Source of the DNA: Balaenoptera acutorostrata
Lineage: Eukaryota; Chordata; Mammalia; Artiodactyla; Balaenopteridae
Direction: 5' to 3'
DNA length: 64,000 nucleotides
NCBI RefSeq assembly: GCF_949987535.1
Contig: NC_080067.1
Span: 41,079,533-41,143,532, forward strand
Shown here in pieces: positions 8,133 to 19,462 of the stretch (the stretch's first letter is position 1; every line of letters starts with the position of its first letter). The notes under the pieces were generated by a model. The model searched no databases and was not told the DNA's origin. It saw nothing but the letters and a program-made list of their open reading frames with translations. The position numbers were made by a program, and so were the translations under genes.

Positions 8133-9025
8133 GACAAGGGAGTTCCATCTTTATGAGTCATTGATCGACATTCTTTAGCCCAATGCCGTCCTCTTTGACA
8201 TCGGGGACAAATTGTGGGAGGAGGAGATTTACCTTGAGGCACAGAATTTACAACAGGCATATTAGGAGTATCAACAGTACAATTTTTTGCAAAATGACCT
8301 GGCTTCCCACATTTAAAACAGTTTTTACTTTTAGCATTTGGCCCAAATCCTGCCTTAGTTAGGGCTGCAGCTATAGCTGCTCCCTGTAAGTAAGATGATC
8401 CAATATCAGAACAAACTCGAATATAATCCTCTAAATTTCCTTTCCTTTTCCATGGACGTATAGCTGCTTGACAAATATTATTAGCATTTTCAAAAGCCAA
8501 TTGTTTGACGATAATTTCTCCAGAAGGACCATCAGAAATAATTCTACTAACAGCCTGTAATAATCTAGCCACAAAATCAGCATAAGGTTCATCTGCCCCT
8601 TGCCTTATTTTAGCAAGGTCTTCAGTCCTAGTGGAGGCAGGTAAATGTTTCCATGCATGTAGAGCTATATGATTGATCTGAGCATAAGCCACAAAAGGGA
8701 AAGCTAATTGATCCTGTAATAACTGATGTTGTCCTTCCCCAATCAACATCTCATAATTTACTAGCACATTATGTGCAGTATTTCTTTCAGCTTGTTCAGC
8801 AGCCTTTTCATAATATTCTGATTTCCAAAGTAAATAGTCGCCACCAGTGAGACAAGCACGAGCAATAGATTTCCAGTCTGCTGGAGGCAATGCTTCTGTT
8901 GCAATAGTATCCAACATAGTAATAGTGAAAGGGGCTATAGGCCCATATTGTGCACAGGCTGCTTTTAAATCTTTCAAAACCTTAAAGGAGAGAGGCTGAT
9001 ATTCCCGATTATTTTGTTGTGGATT

Positions 9026-9028
9026 TTA
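9026..9028 (-). other. In-frame ochre stop inside gag
   Basis: Plus-strand TTA reads TAA in the same phase as the gag frames on both sides (the stretches 9,475-9,029 and 9,025-7,943 share one phase). It is not at a gene boundary, so it is a nonsense mutation rather than a normal terminator. There is no homopolymer here, unlike at the two frameshifts. Confidence 0.9.
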
Positions 9029-9717
9029 AGGATTAGGTCGTTCCACCACCGGGCAGCAGAATAAAGGATCCTCCCCTCTATTAAGAGCTCCCCGTACTGC
9101 TTGTTGTAAAGGACTAAGCTTAGGAGGGATAGGGACAGAGACATGTAATTGCTGTAACCGCGGAAGAATATTTTCATCAGGATATTTTTCAGCCTCATAT
9201 TTGGCTTCTTCACCCGCTAAATCAAAAGAAAAGTCATCATCATCAAGTGAATTAACACTCTTTATCCTCGGTGGCAACGGAGGAGCAGTAGCTACTGCAG
9301 CAATACGTTCTACAGATTTAGCTGTTAATTTTGGAACTGAATCATAAATTGGATTAAAACAATCTTTTATTAAATTCCACAAGCTAAAAATGGAATCTGA
9401 AACAGAAGATGGTCCATGTACTTCATGATATTTAGATAACTCATCTCCTACACGAGTCCAAATTGCTAAGTCCACTGATCCTTCTTCAGGGAACCAAGGA
9501 CAAGCATCATATACTAATGCAAAAATTCCAGAAGTTGTGAGGTAGTTACCTTAGTTCCACGGGCTTTTAACATTGAAAGCAAAACCTGAGCAAATAAATC
9601 ACGCTCTTTAGAGCCCTTTTGTCCCATATTATTTTACTTCTGACTCTTTTTCGAGTTACCGTCCTAAAAACGAAATTATTTCTTGTGGCCACACTATCTC
9701 ACTCGAGAGTTCTACTT

Positions 9718-9722
9718 ACCTG
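9718..9722 (-). promoter_or_regulatory. Major 5' splice donor of the provirus
   Basis: The proviral strand reads CAG|GTAAGTA with the GT at 9,719-9,718, a full match to the vertebrate donor consensus. It lies in the leader between primer-binding site and gag, where the donor for env mRNA belongs. Confidence 0.85.
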
Positions 9723-9751
9723 AAATCTTCCGAAATGCCTCACGCACTCAG

Positions 9752-9769
9752 GTCCCTGTTCGGGTGCCA
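9752..9769 (-). promoter_or_regulatory. Primer-binding site, tRNA-Lys3 type
   Basis: Two bases after the 5' LTR the proviral strand reads TGGCACCCGAACAGGGAC. It matches the 18-base complement of the tRNA-Lys3 3' end except for one base (A for G at position 5). Lysine primers are the usual choice of betaretroviruses. Confidence 0.9.
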
Positions 9770-9902
9770 CTTGCCGCAGACCGGCTGCAGAAAGCTAGAA
9801 GTTCCTGGCGGTGAGGGGTAAGGAACTGAAAAGCACCAGTATGGGGTCAGAAGGGCCAAGACAACTGATGGTTGCAAGGCAAGTTTATTCAAAGCATGAA
9901 TG

Positions 9903-9910
9903 TATATATA
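9903..9910 (-). promoter_or_regulatory. TATA-like box of the 5' LTR promoter
   Basis: TATATATA on the proviral strand, followed 13 bases later by AATAAA. The likely start is about 25-30 bases beyond the box, near 9,875-9,880. This is the copy positioned to transcribe the provirus. Confidence 0.7.
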
Positions 9911-9974
9911 GGTTTAGTTCGGAACGAATATCAGACAATACATCAGTAAACCTTGTATTTCCGCATAATTCTGT

Positions 9975-10030
9975 CGCCACTATCTATGCGCCACTATCTA
10001 TGCACCACTATCTATGCACCACTATCTATG
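9975..10030 (-). repeat. Four 14-bp tandem repeats in U3 (5' LTR)
   Basis: Same four-unit block as in the 3' LTR at 2,325-2,380, with the same internal differences between units. It is positioned as an enhancer upstream of the LTR TATA box. Confidence 0.75.
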
Positions 10031-10276
10031 CGTCAGCATGCCTTATGGGCCATTCTTTGGAGAAACAGACTTCCCCCTCAGGGCAGCACGTCCTTCTTCT
10101 GGGGAACAACCAGGGGCTCTTAGATGCAGAGCAGGCACCTGGAGCGAAACTGGCCGCAAGCCATTTTCCTTTTTTACGCTCAATACCGCAGCGTCAGGAG
10201 TGCATACCAAGAGAGAGACAAGCAGTTCTCCGGAAAGCAGAAAGCTGAATAAGCTTACAGCTTGGGGGCCACCACA

Positions 10277-10282
10277 CATCCC
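10277..10282. repeat. Provirus target-site duplication, right copy (CATCCC)
   Basis: Exact repeat of 2,116-2,121 directly outside the 5' LTR. Confidence 0.92.
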
Positions 10283-11149
10283 AATATCTGATATTTAGTT
10301 ACAAAGGCTCACTGCTGAAAATGTGACCTTTCAGTTGGCTCCATTTTCTTAACGGAGCCTTAAAGCAGATGAAGCATTAGTTGCTAAGAGCTGAGCTGAG
10401 GCCTTTGGCTTCCTTTCCATCTCAGTGAGAGAGGTAACTTTGCAATGGTCAATCTTATTTCACACAAGCTCCTTTCTATCCTCCAGTCTTCTGGAACATC
10501 AAAATCTGAAGCATTTCCTGATTTGGCCTTTGGAGTTAAGTAATATAGCCTATAAAGGAAGCAGGCTGATTTTTTTCTTTGCATTTTTAATACCAGTTGC
10601 CCTGGTAGAAAGGAGACTGCTGTGAGTTACAATGGCAGAACATGGAGATTAATTAGCAGGCTCCTTCTCTTTCCTCTGCGGAGTTGACTGTGTGGGCCCC
10701 CTCTCTGTACGCACACTGAATTATGGAACATTCAGCCGATTAGTTGGAAGGCCTTTTAGCAACAGTGGCCTATCTGCCCCAGTATGACTATTTATAGGCT
10801 ACTTTGTTCCAACAAACCACTTTCATTCTAGCTGCTTCATCTGGTTGGTATTGAACTATTTCCATTATCCATTAGGGTGCTGTGAGCCAAATTTTATTTA
10901 CAGTTTGAGGCCATTAATATCATTGGTTGAAGGGATTTAATGTGGCACATTAGGGATGAATGCCCTATAGATTTTACCATCACAGAAACAAATTGGGCAC
11001 AGACACAAGGCAGTAAGATAGAGCAGCTATAGGCAGTGACGCTCAAAATAAAACCATAAAAAATATATGTAACATTCATCCTGATCAGACATGGCACCCA
11101 TCAGAGTCCCTATTACCTTGTGAATAGAGTTAAGTAAGCTGGTATTTAA
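10283..11149. other. Non-coding right flank of the provirus
   Basis: Unique-looking AT-leaning DNA. No gene, RNA or clear repeat is recognised; open frames are short and patternless. Confidence 0.6.
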
Positions 11150-11645
11150 GATGATCCATGATTTGACCCCAAACCTCTATCCTGCTCCATCTCCTTCTAA
11201 TGTCCTCTTTCATCACCCCATCCACCTGTACCACCCTGCCCCCTGTGGTCTACATCATGCTTCCATGTCTGTTCACACTTGACCTAGACTTGAGGTGCTG
11301 TTGTCTTACCTAACAGTGGGCTCCTGTGTCTTCTAACAATATCCTGCTCATTTTCCAAAGTCCAGAGCTAGCATTACCTCCTCCATGCAGCCTTCTCTGA
11401 TTTCCCACAGTCAGAATTAATCTCTGCTTGGCATGTCCCCCAAAATTACCTGAGCCTCTTTTAGCATGTACTCCATTCTGCCCTGTATTGTGGTTAGCTG
11501 TTTTCCTATCTATCTATCTTATTAAAATTTAAACTGCTTAAAGGAAAGATGGATCTTGTTTATCTAGGAATATTCCTTCTGTTCCTAGCACCTAGAACAG
11601 TGCTCAGCATGTGGTAGATATGTGGCAAATATTTGTTTAATAAAT
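11150..11645 (+). mobile_element. L2 LINE 3' end fragment
   Basis: The order of motifs fits the L2 3' region: 'CCTCCATGCAGCCTTCTCTGAT', then 'TTTAGCATGTACTCCATTCTGCC', then 'CTTAAAGGAAAGATGGATCTTG', ending 'AGCACCTAGAACAGTGCTCAGCA' and 'TTTGTTTAATAAATGGAAG'. It is an ancient mammalian LINE relic with no open frame. Confidence 0.75.
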
Positions 11646-13086
11646 GGAAGAGTAATGTGACTTCTCTCCCATATTAGATTCTCCCCAGAAAAAGGTAGAC
11701 AAAAAGCAGCCTTAGTTGGACTGCTGAGTTTGAATAATTTCAGTGAATTTATTTGTGTCTTTAGGTTTTAGGGGATTAATTTTAAATTAAAAAATGGAAA
11801 AGCATTATGTTTTCAGCACCAGTTGTATTCCTATTTTATTCTTAAATGCAAAGCAATGCTCCCAGAAACCTGAGCTTTCTTTTCTATAATATTTTTCACT
11901 TCCTACTTTTCAAACATAATATTTCTTTACATTTTGATTAAAATTAGACATTTGACTGAAAGAATGGAAATATTATATTCAGCTGTCTCTTGGGAAGTGC
12001 CTGAAGGATGGTGAACCCAGCCTTTATAGCTGGTGCCACTTTAAACAGATCACTCAAGACTGTCCTCCCTTTCCAGGGTCAATGTGCACTTAGTGGAGGG
12101 GGTAGGTTCTCATTTCTCATTTCATGGTACCCTTAGGGCAGGCTGGCTCCACCAAGGAGTGGATGCTCATTGTCTGGTCAGGCATTGTCTTTGTTCTATA
12201 CCGAAAGCAGGACTGGATTGGCCTGTTCCAGTAAAGACTTATCAGTGGGCCATGCTGTATTGAGATATTTTTGCCTACTTGAAGGAAAATGTAGCTGAAA
12301 TACATTTTGCCCCCCCCCCCATTTGTTGAATAATTTCCATTTACTGCTCCAGAGCCACGTCCTACCCTTTTCTACTCTACTTTATACCCCTACGAGGCTC
12401 CTCCATGCTTCTGTGGCCTCTGGCTTCCAGTTGGGTTCAGTCAGTTGGCAGGGGATTGGGGGCAAGGGATATGTATTCCCTGAGCTTCTTCCCTGTGGGC
12501 AGGGTCACAGATTCTGCCAGGTAGCCTGTGCTCAGCCTCCTCTGTTTCTAGGTTCTGGTAACCATTCCTTCCAGTTATTCCTTCAGGCCTAGGGGTGGTC
12601 ATAGACCCAGCTGCTACTAAGCCTGAAGCACCATGGTTTAGAGATATACTCCCTTTAAGGGCCACTTGTCAATAGTCTCTGTAGTGCACTCTCCTCAGAT
12701 GCCCTGTGAGTGTACCATCCTTTACTTGCTAGGACCTGACTGAATCGCCATGTCATATTAGCCAAGCCTGGGTGTTCCACGCTTGGTTTTGTTTTTGAAT
12801 CTCCTTCCTCTTGTCAAAAACTGATGCCCAAGCCTTCAGCAGGACAGGTATTGGGTAGTAGGTGAGGGAAGGAGTAGAATGCATGAAGCTCTCTGCTTGG
12901 CAACGTCCTTTAAAAATCCAAACAGAACAACTGAAAGAGAATTAAAAAGAAAAAAAAGGAACTGTAGAAACCTAAAATCGGAAAGGACACTGGCAATTGT
13001 TTGAGGAGGGATCTGGTCCCTGCCTAGAGCTGCGTCCTGAAGACTGCTTCCACATCTACAATATCATTACATAAAAAAGAAGTTTG
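11646..13086. other. Non-coding DNA, no gene recognised
   Basis: No domain, RNA gene or named repeat is supported. A C10 homopolymer lies at about 12,310-12,320, and mixed GC patches occur at 12,350-12,700. Confidence 0.55.
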
Positions 13087-13266
13087 AAGCTCTAGTCTCT
13101 TCCTCTTCTTATAAGGACACTGATCCTATCATGGGTGCCCCCACTCCCATGACCTCATCTAAACCTAATTACCTCCCAAAGACCCACCTTCAAATACCAT
13201 CACGTTGGCAGTTAGAGCTTCAACGTATGAACTTGGGGGTGGGGGGCACAAATATTCAGTCCACAA
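13087..13266 (-). mobile_element. MaLR/MLT1-type LTR fragment
   Basis: The plus strand reads 'CTCTTCTTATAAGGACACTGAT', 'ATGACCTCATCTAAACCTAATTACCTCCCAAAGACCC', then 'CAACGTATGAACTTGGGGG' and 'CAGTCCACAAC'. This is the antisense 5' half of a MaLR-type LTR (non-autonomous ERVL relative). Subfamily not assigned. Confidence 0.75.
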
Positions 13267-15839
13267 CGGTGCCTGACATAAGGACAGCACTCCATGGTGG
13301 CTGAGTGTGACAGCCGTACTTTACTTGGGTGCATCACACGGACGGTGACTGGCTGGTGCAGTCAGGTTCTTTTTCTTGGGGAATTTGAATAGGAGGTTTA
13401 CCATTAGTCGGTCTGTAGTCCCAGCAGCCTGTGGGAGCAGAGACCAAGCAGCTGAGTCACTGTAACATGGTAGATAAAGCACCAGAGTAGGAAAGAGCAG
13501 ATCCCACCTGCTGAGGGAGGCCACCAGGAGATGGGCCACTAGAGAATGTGGTCTCCCTGCTGACCTTCCAGTTCATGCTCCAGCAGGTCCTTTCCTTGGA
13601 ATAGCCCCTAGATTACTTTAGGCTTGATTAGCTACGAGTCCAGGAGAAAAAGAGTTTCTCTTTTCCAATAAAAGTCCAAGGTTTGAGCATTATTGAACTG
13701 CAGGGTCACATGGCCATCCTGAGTTAATCACAGTGATGTGGATGATGGAACTCTTTCACTATCTGGGCTGGGTCACATGCCCACACCAGGAGCTTGGGAG
13801 TGGGGTCTGTCCTACTTGACATGTAGGATGCTATTATCAGAAGAAAAGAAGAGGGATGTTGGACTTGCCAAAAGAACAAACCCAGGTCATCGAAGCCCAT
13901 TTTGGTTTCTTACCGCCTGAAAGAACACATCGAACACAGCTACCATTCTGAGAAGTATTATAAATCCTCTCTTTTCTCTATCATTTGCTGACATCTGGTA
14001 CTGTGGCCACAACTGAAGTACTTGCAGTGACAGCAAGCCTACTGTATCTCCACATGGGCAGCCTGATGTGCTGTTGAACAGCCCACATTGTCAGTCCTTT
14101 ACCCTGGGCCCCAACCTGCCGGTTGCCAGTTCTCCTCGGTTCTGTTTCTGTCCTACGTAACAACGTTCCCAAATGTCCTCTCTCCTCCACATGACAGCCT
14201 TTGAATTCAGAAGACAGTTAACAATGAAGGATAATTACAGGGAAATTAAAATCCAGCAATTATTTGCTGGAAGGAACATATTTTCTCATTTACCTACATG
14301 TAACATCAAATAACTCACTCCTACTCAATTAAAAAAAAAATCCCCAAGCCAAAAACATTAGGAATCCAAATATCTTTCCTCTCCTTCCCCCACATGGAAG
14401 TTTTGCTAATAAACAACCATATTGCTATAAATAATGTGCTGTGCTGTCGAGTGAGTGACCACTGGGCCTAAGTAATGGTGTTAGCTGTGGAACGGCAAAT
14501 CCCCCTCTGGATGTGGAACACAACGGCCGTTTATACAGACAATCCAATCTGGCTAGCAGGGAAATGGAATGATTCTGCTTCCAATTGGTTTTTGTTTAAT
14601 GATATCTCACTTCAAAATGTTACTTAAAGACTTACAAATGGGTTAGTTGATCTGTAAATGAATCTAGAAACACCTGAAGTATAAACCAAAGAATGCTCTT
14701 GGGATCTAGTGATTACTGCAGAAGCAAACCCTGGCAGAGCCTCCTGTACCTAGGGAGTTTGCCTAAGGCTCAAAGTGAGAAGATTTCAGTGACAAGAAGC
14801 TAGTGCCCCAGCCATTATCTCTGGATGCCTTGTCCATCTGCTCAGACCCTGCTTAAGAAGACCCGAGTCACACTCTGATTGGCAAGGAGACTTCCTAAGC
14901 TGATAAAATGAGGTCCCTTAAAACCCAGAAGAGTTGGTCATTGTGGGACATGGAATGTTCTTCCTGGCAGGACAGCCTGGGAGGCTCGAGGTTAAAGGTG
15001 ACAGCTCACTGGGAGCCTTTCACATCCTGCAAATGTCCATCAATGGTCAGAAAGAGGAGTTTTTACTGACTGGCCTCTTCTGGTTCTAAAGCCGCTAGTT
15101 CTGCTGAGGGCAGGAAGAAGCCTGTAAAGTTAAGGTAATCCGTCCACTTCCTAAATAAAAGGTTTGGGTAATCATTTAGCTAGTTCAGAGTTCCAGCTCC
15201 CCATCAGAGCTGGTCTTCCTGCCATTCTCCAGGTTCTTGCCTCTCTCCTCTGAGTTGTCCCTTGCTCACCTGGTGCCTGTGTATTCCAAAGCTGTCTCAC
15301 CTGGTTTTTGGGGGATTCTGCTGCACCTTGTGTCTTTGACTGCAAACCTTGCACTGCCTGGGCGCAGCTCTGTGCTCTGACCTCTTGTGTGCCCTGGAGG
15401 CCCTGATGATCCTTGGCTGCTTTGTTGCCTCATTCCACAATGTGGGTGACTCTGTGAGGCTGCCTCTGGCACCATGCTCCGCCATTGCTGCTCCGCCATC
15501 CCTTCAAGCCGTACCAGACCCAGGGTCATGCCCAATATGGAACTTCTTTGGGATGCCTTGGACTCTTGCTCAACCTAGGTGGGGTTTCTAGTATCTCAGC
15601 CCTATGATGCAGGAAGCACAGACTCTTCTGGGGAATCCCACAGAAGCTAAACTCATTAGGCTTCCTGATCCTGCTTGAAACTCTTCTCAGAGACTTCCCA
15701 GACCTCTGACCTCTGACTACTATGGCATATAATAAATTCTATGTTCCAACCTCCAGTTTTTCTTCTAATATAGAAAGGGAAGTCTGGGGCTTAAAAAAAC
15801 ACACTTTCTCTCTCAACAAAGTCATGCTTTGTTTTTTGT
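13267..15839. other. Non-coding DNA, no gene recognised
   Basis: No exon-like conservation, splice-flanked frame or named element is recognised in these 2.6 kb. Frames of 60-90 codons on both strands lack domains. A single A10 run is at about 14,331-14,340. Confidence 0.5.
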
Positions 15840-17815
15840 TAAAAAACCCAGCTTTATTGATATATAATTTCTATACCATAAAATTCACGCAAAATAAATG
15901 ATTTTACCCAATAATTTCAGTGAATTTATAAAATTGTACAACCATAATCAAAATTCAGCTTTAGAATATTCCCAAAACCTGAAAAAAATTTTTTGTGCCT
16001 ATTTGTAGTTAATTCCTGTTCCTACTCCCAGTCCCAGGCAACCACTGATCTGTTTTGTCTCTATAAATGTGCCTTTCTAGACCCGTCATAAAAATAGAAT
16101 TACATAACGTGTAGCCTTTTTGTCTAGCTTCTTTCACTGAGCTTAGTGTTTTTGAGGATGATTCAGGTTGTTGCATGTTATCAGTAGTCCATTCTTTTAA
16201 TTGCTGAATAGAATTACATAAATATAGCACTTTTATCCACTTACCATTTGATGGACATTTGGATAATTTTCTGGTTTTAGTTATTGTGAATAATGCTGTT
16301 ATGAACATTCATGTACATGTCTTATATATGGCCATATGTTTTCATACTTGGAAGTAGAATTCCTTGGTCATATGGTAAATTTGTGCTTAACTTTTTTGGA
16401 AACTACCAAACTATTTTCCATAGTGGCTGTACTATTTGACATTCTCAAGAGCAATGCATGAGTGTTCCAGTTTCTCCACATAATCACTAACTCTTGGTAT
16501 TATATGGATTTAAAAATATCATAGCCATTCTAGTGGTTGTGTAGGAGTGTCTCGATTTTTTTTGGTGCATTTCCTTAGTGACTAATGAGGTTGAGCTTCT
16601 TTTCATGTGTTCGTTAACCATTCATATGCCTACTGTATTTCACTTGGTAAAATGTTTATTAAAATCTTTCACCCATTTAAAAAAATTGGGTTGTAAATCT
16701 TTCTAATTAGTTACTTCTGTTCTTTATTTTTCTGGATACAAATCCTTTACCAAGTGTATGATTTGCAAAATTTTTAAACCAGTCTATGGCTTGTCTTTAC
16801 ATTACTTAATGATATGTTTTTAAGTAAAATGATTTTTATTTTTAGGAAGTCCTATTTATTTTTTCCCTTTTATGGATTGTGCTTTTGGTGTCATATCTTT
16901 GCCAAACCCAAGTTCACAGAGATTTCTCCTATGTTTTCTTATAGATGATTTAGAGTTTTAACTCTCAAATTTAGGTCTATGATCCATTTGGAGTTGATTT
17001 TTGTATAGTGTGTGGGTTAAGGGTCTGAGTTCTTTTTTTGTTTTTTGCATGTGAATATCCAATTGTACTAGCTCGATTCTTTGAAAAGACTATCCTTTCC
17101 CAATTGAATTGTTTTGGACACAATTGCTGAAAATCAATTGACCATAGTAAGTTTTGAAATCAGATAGTGTAAGTCTCTAGCTCTCCTTATTCAAAATGTT
17201 TTGGCTATTTAAAATTTCTGCATTTCCATATAAATTTTAGAGTAAGCTTGTCATTTTTTACAAAAAATCTTGCTGAGATTTTGATAGGGATTGTATTGAA
17301 TTTCAGTTTGGGGAGAATTGCCATCTTGACAATATTGACTATTTCAATCTGTGAACATGGAACATTATTTAGATGTTTAATGTCTCAGCAATATTTGTAG
17401 TATTAAGGATATGACTTGAACTTTTTTTGTTAAATTTATTTCTAAGTTTTTTATTCTCTTTGATGTTGCAAATAAATTTGTTTTCTTAATTTTGGATTGT
17501 TCATTGCTGGTATATAGAAATATAATAGATTTTTGTATATTGAACTTTTATTCTGTGACCTTGTTAAATTCATTTTGTACTTCTAGACTTACTTTTTTTG
17601 TTGATTGCCTTCCTCTCTGTTAAATAAATATTTCAATTCCTTTGTTGACTTTTAAAAGCTATTTCTTTCAGTTATTTTCTTACTGATTGCTCTAATGACT
17701 ACAGTGTGCACTTTTAACTTTTCACAATCTACTTCAGAATAAAATTTAACTTCATTCTGTTAAAACATAGAAATTTTGCCTCAATATAGTTCCATGTTCC
17801 GTTCATTCCCCATCT
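15840..17815 (-). mobile_element. Old L1 (L1M-type) fragment, antisense
   Basis: Starts with 'CCCAGCTTTATTGATATATAAT', the antisense of an L1M 3' UTR. It continues through 'ACAACCATAATCAAAATTCAG' and 'TGAGCTTCTTTTCATGTG' into antisense ORF2-like text, for example 'GATTTTGATAGGGATTGTATTGAAT'. Many stops and indels show long decay. The far end passes into an AT-rich tract at 17,820. Confidence 0.8.
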
Positions 17816-17821
17816 TTTGTA

Positions 17822-17955
17822 CTATTACATATATACATACATACATATATATTATATATACTATTATATACCATATATTATTACTATATGTACTGTGATA
17901 TATATAAATATATATAATATTTAAATATATATTATATATATTTATATTTTATAAT
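17822..17955. repeat. AT-rich low-complexity tract
   Basis: Dominated by TATA/ATAT alternation with short interruptions. It lies at the end of the old L1 and has no other recognisable content. Confidence 0.85.
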
Positions 17956-19032
17956 CCCAGCAACAAAGTGTTAAAATTATTGATTTATACAGCATTATAT
18001 CTTTTATTATTACATCCAAACTCCCTGTAAGTAATTTACGGGGAATAGAAAGTACTTTGGTTTAATATTTTCAGAACTATCCTTCCATTTTAGAGACTGG
18101 TCCACTTTGACCTCAGTGACCATTCTGCTGAATCAGTTCCTGACTATCTGTCTCAAGTTGTCCAGATTCCAGACTTCCTTTTTAATGAGCAGTGCTCTGT
18201 CCTTTTGGATTTGATGTCATTCCCGGCTCCTTGGTCTTATCATGAGTCATATGACTGAAAGCCTCTTTTCTCATAACTGAGTCTTGAATTCAAGTTCCAG
18301 CTGAACTTGAGATGCTCTAGTCCTGGACCACATAATGGTATGACTACCAGATTCCAACATCTCTGCTGACATGATGGTTCAAACTTTTACTGAAAAGAAA
18401 GATAAACAAAAAACCTTGATCCGGAATATGGTAATAATAGTAACAAACCAGCCATTTCTTGGGGTTTTATCATTGCCTTGCTAGTTCCTCCATAGCTCGT
18501 ATACCTCATAGCTTCCATCCTACTTGTTTCATTGCCACTTGACTGTGTTATGCTGCTTCTACCTCCCAAGTAGTCCAGGCACCATTATCTCACCCCCACC
18601 CCCTGGCCAGGCCAATGCTCCTTCTAGAGAGGCCCCCTATTTAGCGAGCCATTCCATTCTCACCATGGATGTGATGAGTGATGAACTTTTCCTATGGATC
18701 CTTTACGTGTGATCTCTATGCCTAAGCCAGACTTGTCGTCCCTGGGCAAAGAGCTTCTGTGTGGGGCATGGGCAGGCCCACCTCCCTCATTTGATCGAGG
18801 AGAACTCTTCTTGTTCCTCTCTTCTCACCCCATCAAAGAAACCACTCTCAGATGAGAGCTGCTCAAACCTGTACTCTGAATGCGTTTACATCCCCATACA
18901 GTCTCGGACTGTTTTGTTGTGTTTACAGTTTTACTCTCTTGTCAGATTGGAAAGCAAGTGCAGTCCACAGCCTTCTCCTCTCCCCATCTTTCTTCTGTCC
19001 TCCTCCCATTTAACCCATGCCTTTCCCAAGCT
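17956..19032. other. Non-coding DNA, no gene recognised
   Basis: No gene or clear named repeat is seen. The C/T-rich part at 18,540-19,000 yields 60-95 codon frames that look like composition artefacts. Confidence 0.5.
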
Positions 19033-19462
19033 GACTACAGTCAGTTGAATGGGAAGCCCCCAAAAGATATGTCCATGTCCTAATCCCTGAAACCTATTAA
19101 TGTGACCTTATTTGGAAAAAGTATCTTTACAGATGTAATGAAGTTAAAGATCTTGGAATGAGATCACTCTGTATTACCTAGGTGGGACTTAGACCCAATG
19201 ACAAGTGTTCTTATAAGAGACAGAAGAGAAGACACAGACACATGGAGGAGAAGGCCATCTGAAGGTGGAGTCAGAGACTGGAATAATACACTCCCAAGGA
19301 ATGCTGGAAGAGGCAAAGACTGAATTGTCCCCTAGAGCATAGCCCTGCTGACACCTTGATGTCAGACTTCTGGCCTCCAGAATTGTAAGAGAATAAATAT
19401 TTGTTGTTTTAAGCCATCAAGTTTGTGATAATTTTTGATGGCAGTCCTAGGAAACTAATACC
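19033..19462 (+). mobile_element. MaLR/MLT1-type LTR, sense
   Basis: Sense-strand MaLR landmarks in order: 'ATGTCCATGTCCTAATCCCTG', 'TGTGACCTTATTTGGAAAAAG', 'TTCTTATAAGAGACAGAAGAG', 'GACTTCTGGCCTCCAGAATTG', 'AATAAATATTTGTTGTTTTAAG' and terminal 'GGAAACTAATAC'. Nearly full-length solo LTR. Confidence 0.85.

Larger units (their letters stand above)
7943..9627 (-). pseudogene. gag: Gag polyprotein, broken by a frameshift and a stop
   Basis: Starts at ATG 9,627-9,625 with Met-Gly, an N-myristoylation context, and encodes matrix, middle, capsid and nucleocapsid parts over about 560 codons. The opening frame hits TAG at 9,514-9,516; the true downstream frame has a stop at 9,551-9,553, so a one-base loss (or equivalent) lies between. 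That downstream frame then meets TAA at 9,026-9,028 at the matrix/middle-capsid junction and continues open to 7,943. The capsid has a major homology region (IRQGADEPYADFVARLL) near 8,550-8,610. Nucleocapsid has two zinc knuckles, CFKCGKPGHFAKNC and CPRCQRGRHWAKEC. Two breaks mean no full Gag as assembled, although the capsid-nucleocapsid part is clean. Confidence 0.95.
2122..10276 (-). mobile_element. Class II (betaretrovirus-like) endogenous provirus
   Basis: This is a full-length provirus read on the minus strand, 8,155 bp with both LTRs. Its order is LTR, primer-binding site, splice donor, gag, pro, pol, env, polypurine tract, LTR. Betaretroviral hallmarks are the separate pro frame with a dUTPase and a G-patch, two -1 frameshift sites, two CCHC fingers in gag, a 6-bp target duplication and a very short predicted R region. 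The LTRs show no difference by eye, so integration looks recent. gag (9,514-9,550 and 9,026-9,028) and pol (4,858-4,876) carry disabling breaks, while pro and env are open, so the copy as assembled cannot encode all its own proteins. Group-level assignment (ERVK/HML-like) is from gene layout and motifs; the exact family needs a phylogeny. Confidence 0.97.
9772..10276 (-). repeat. 5' LTR of the provirus (505 bp)
   Basis: TG...CA-bounded LTR at the high-coordinate end, hence the 5' LTR for the minus-strand provirus. It matches the 3' LTR base for base by eye. It should hold the active promoter: TATA-like box at 9,903-9,910, AATAAA at 9,884-9,889 and the four 14-bp U3 repeats at 9,975-10,030. 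Transcription runs toward lower coordinates, away from the KCNAB1 exon. Confidence 0.97.
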
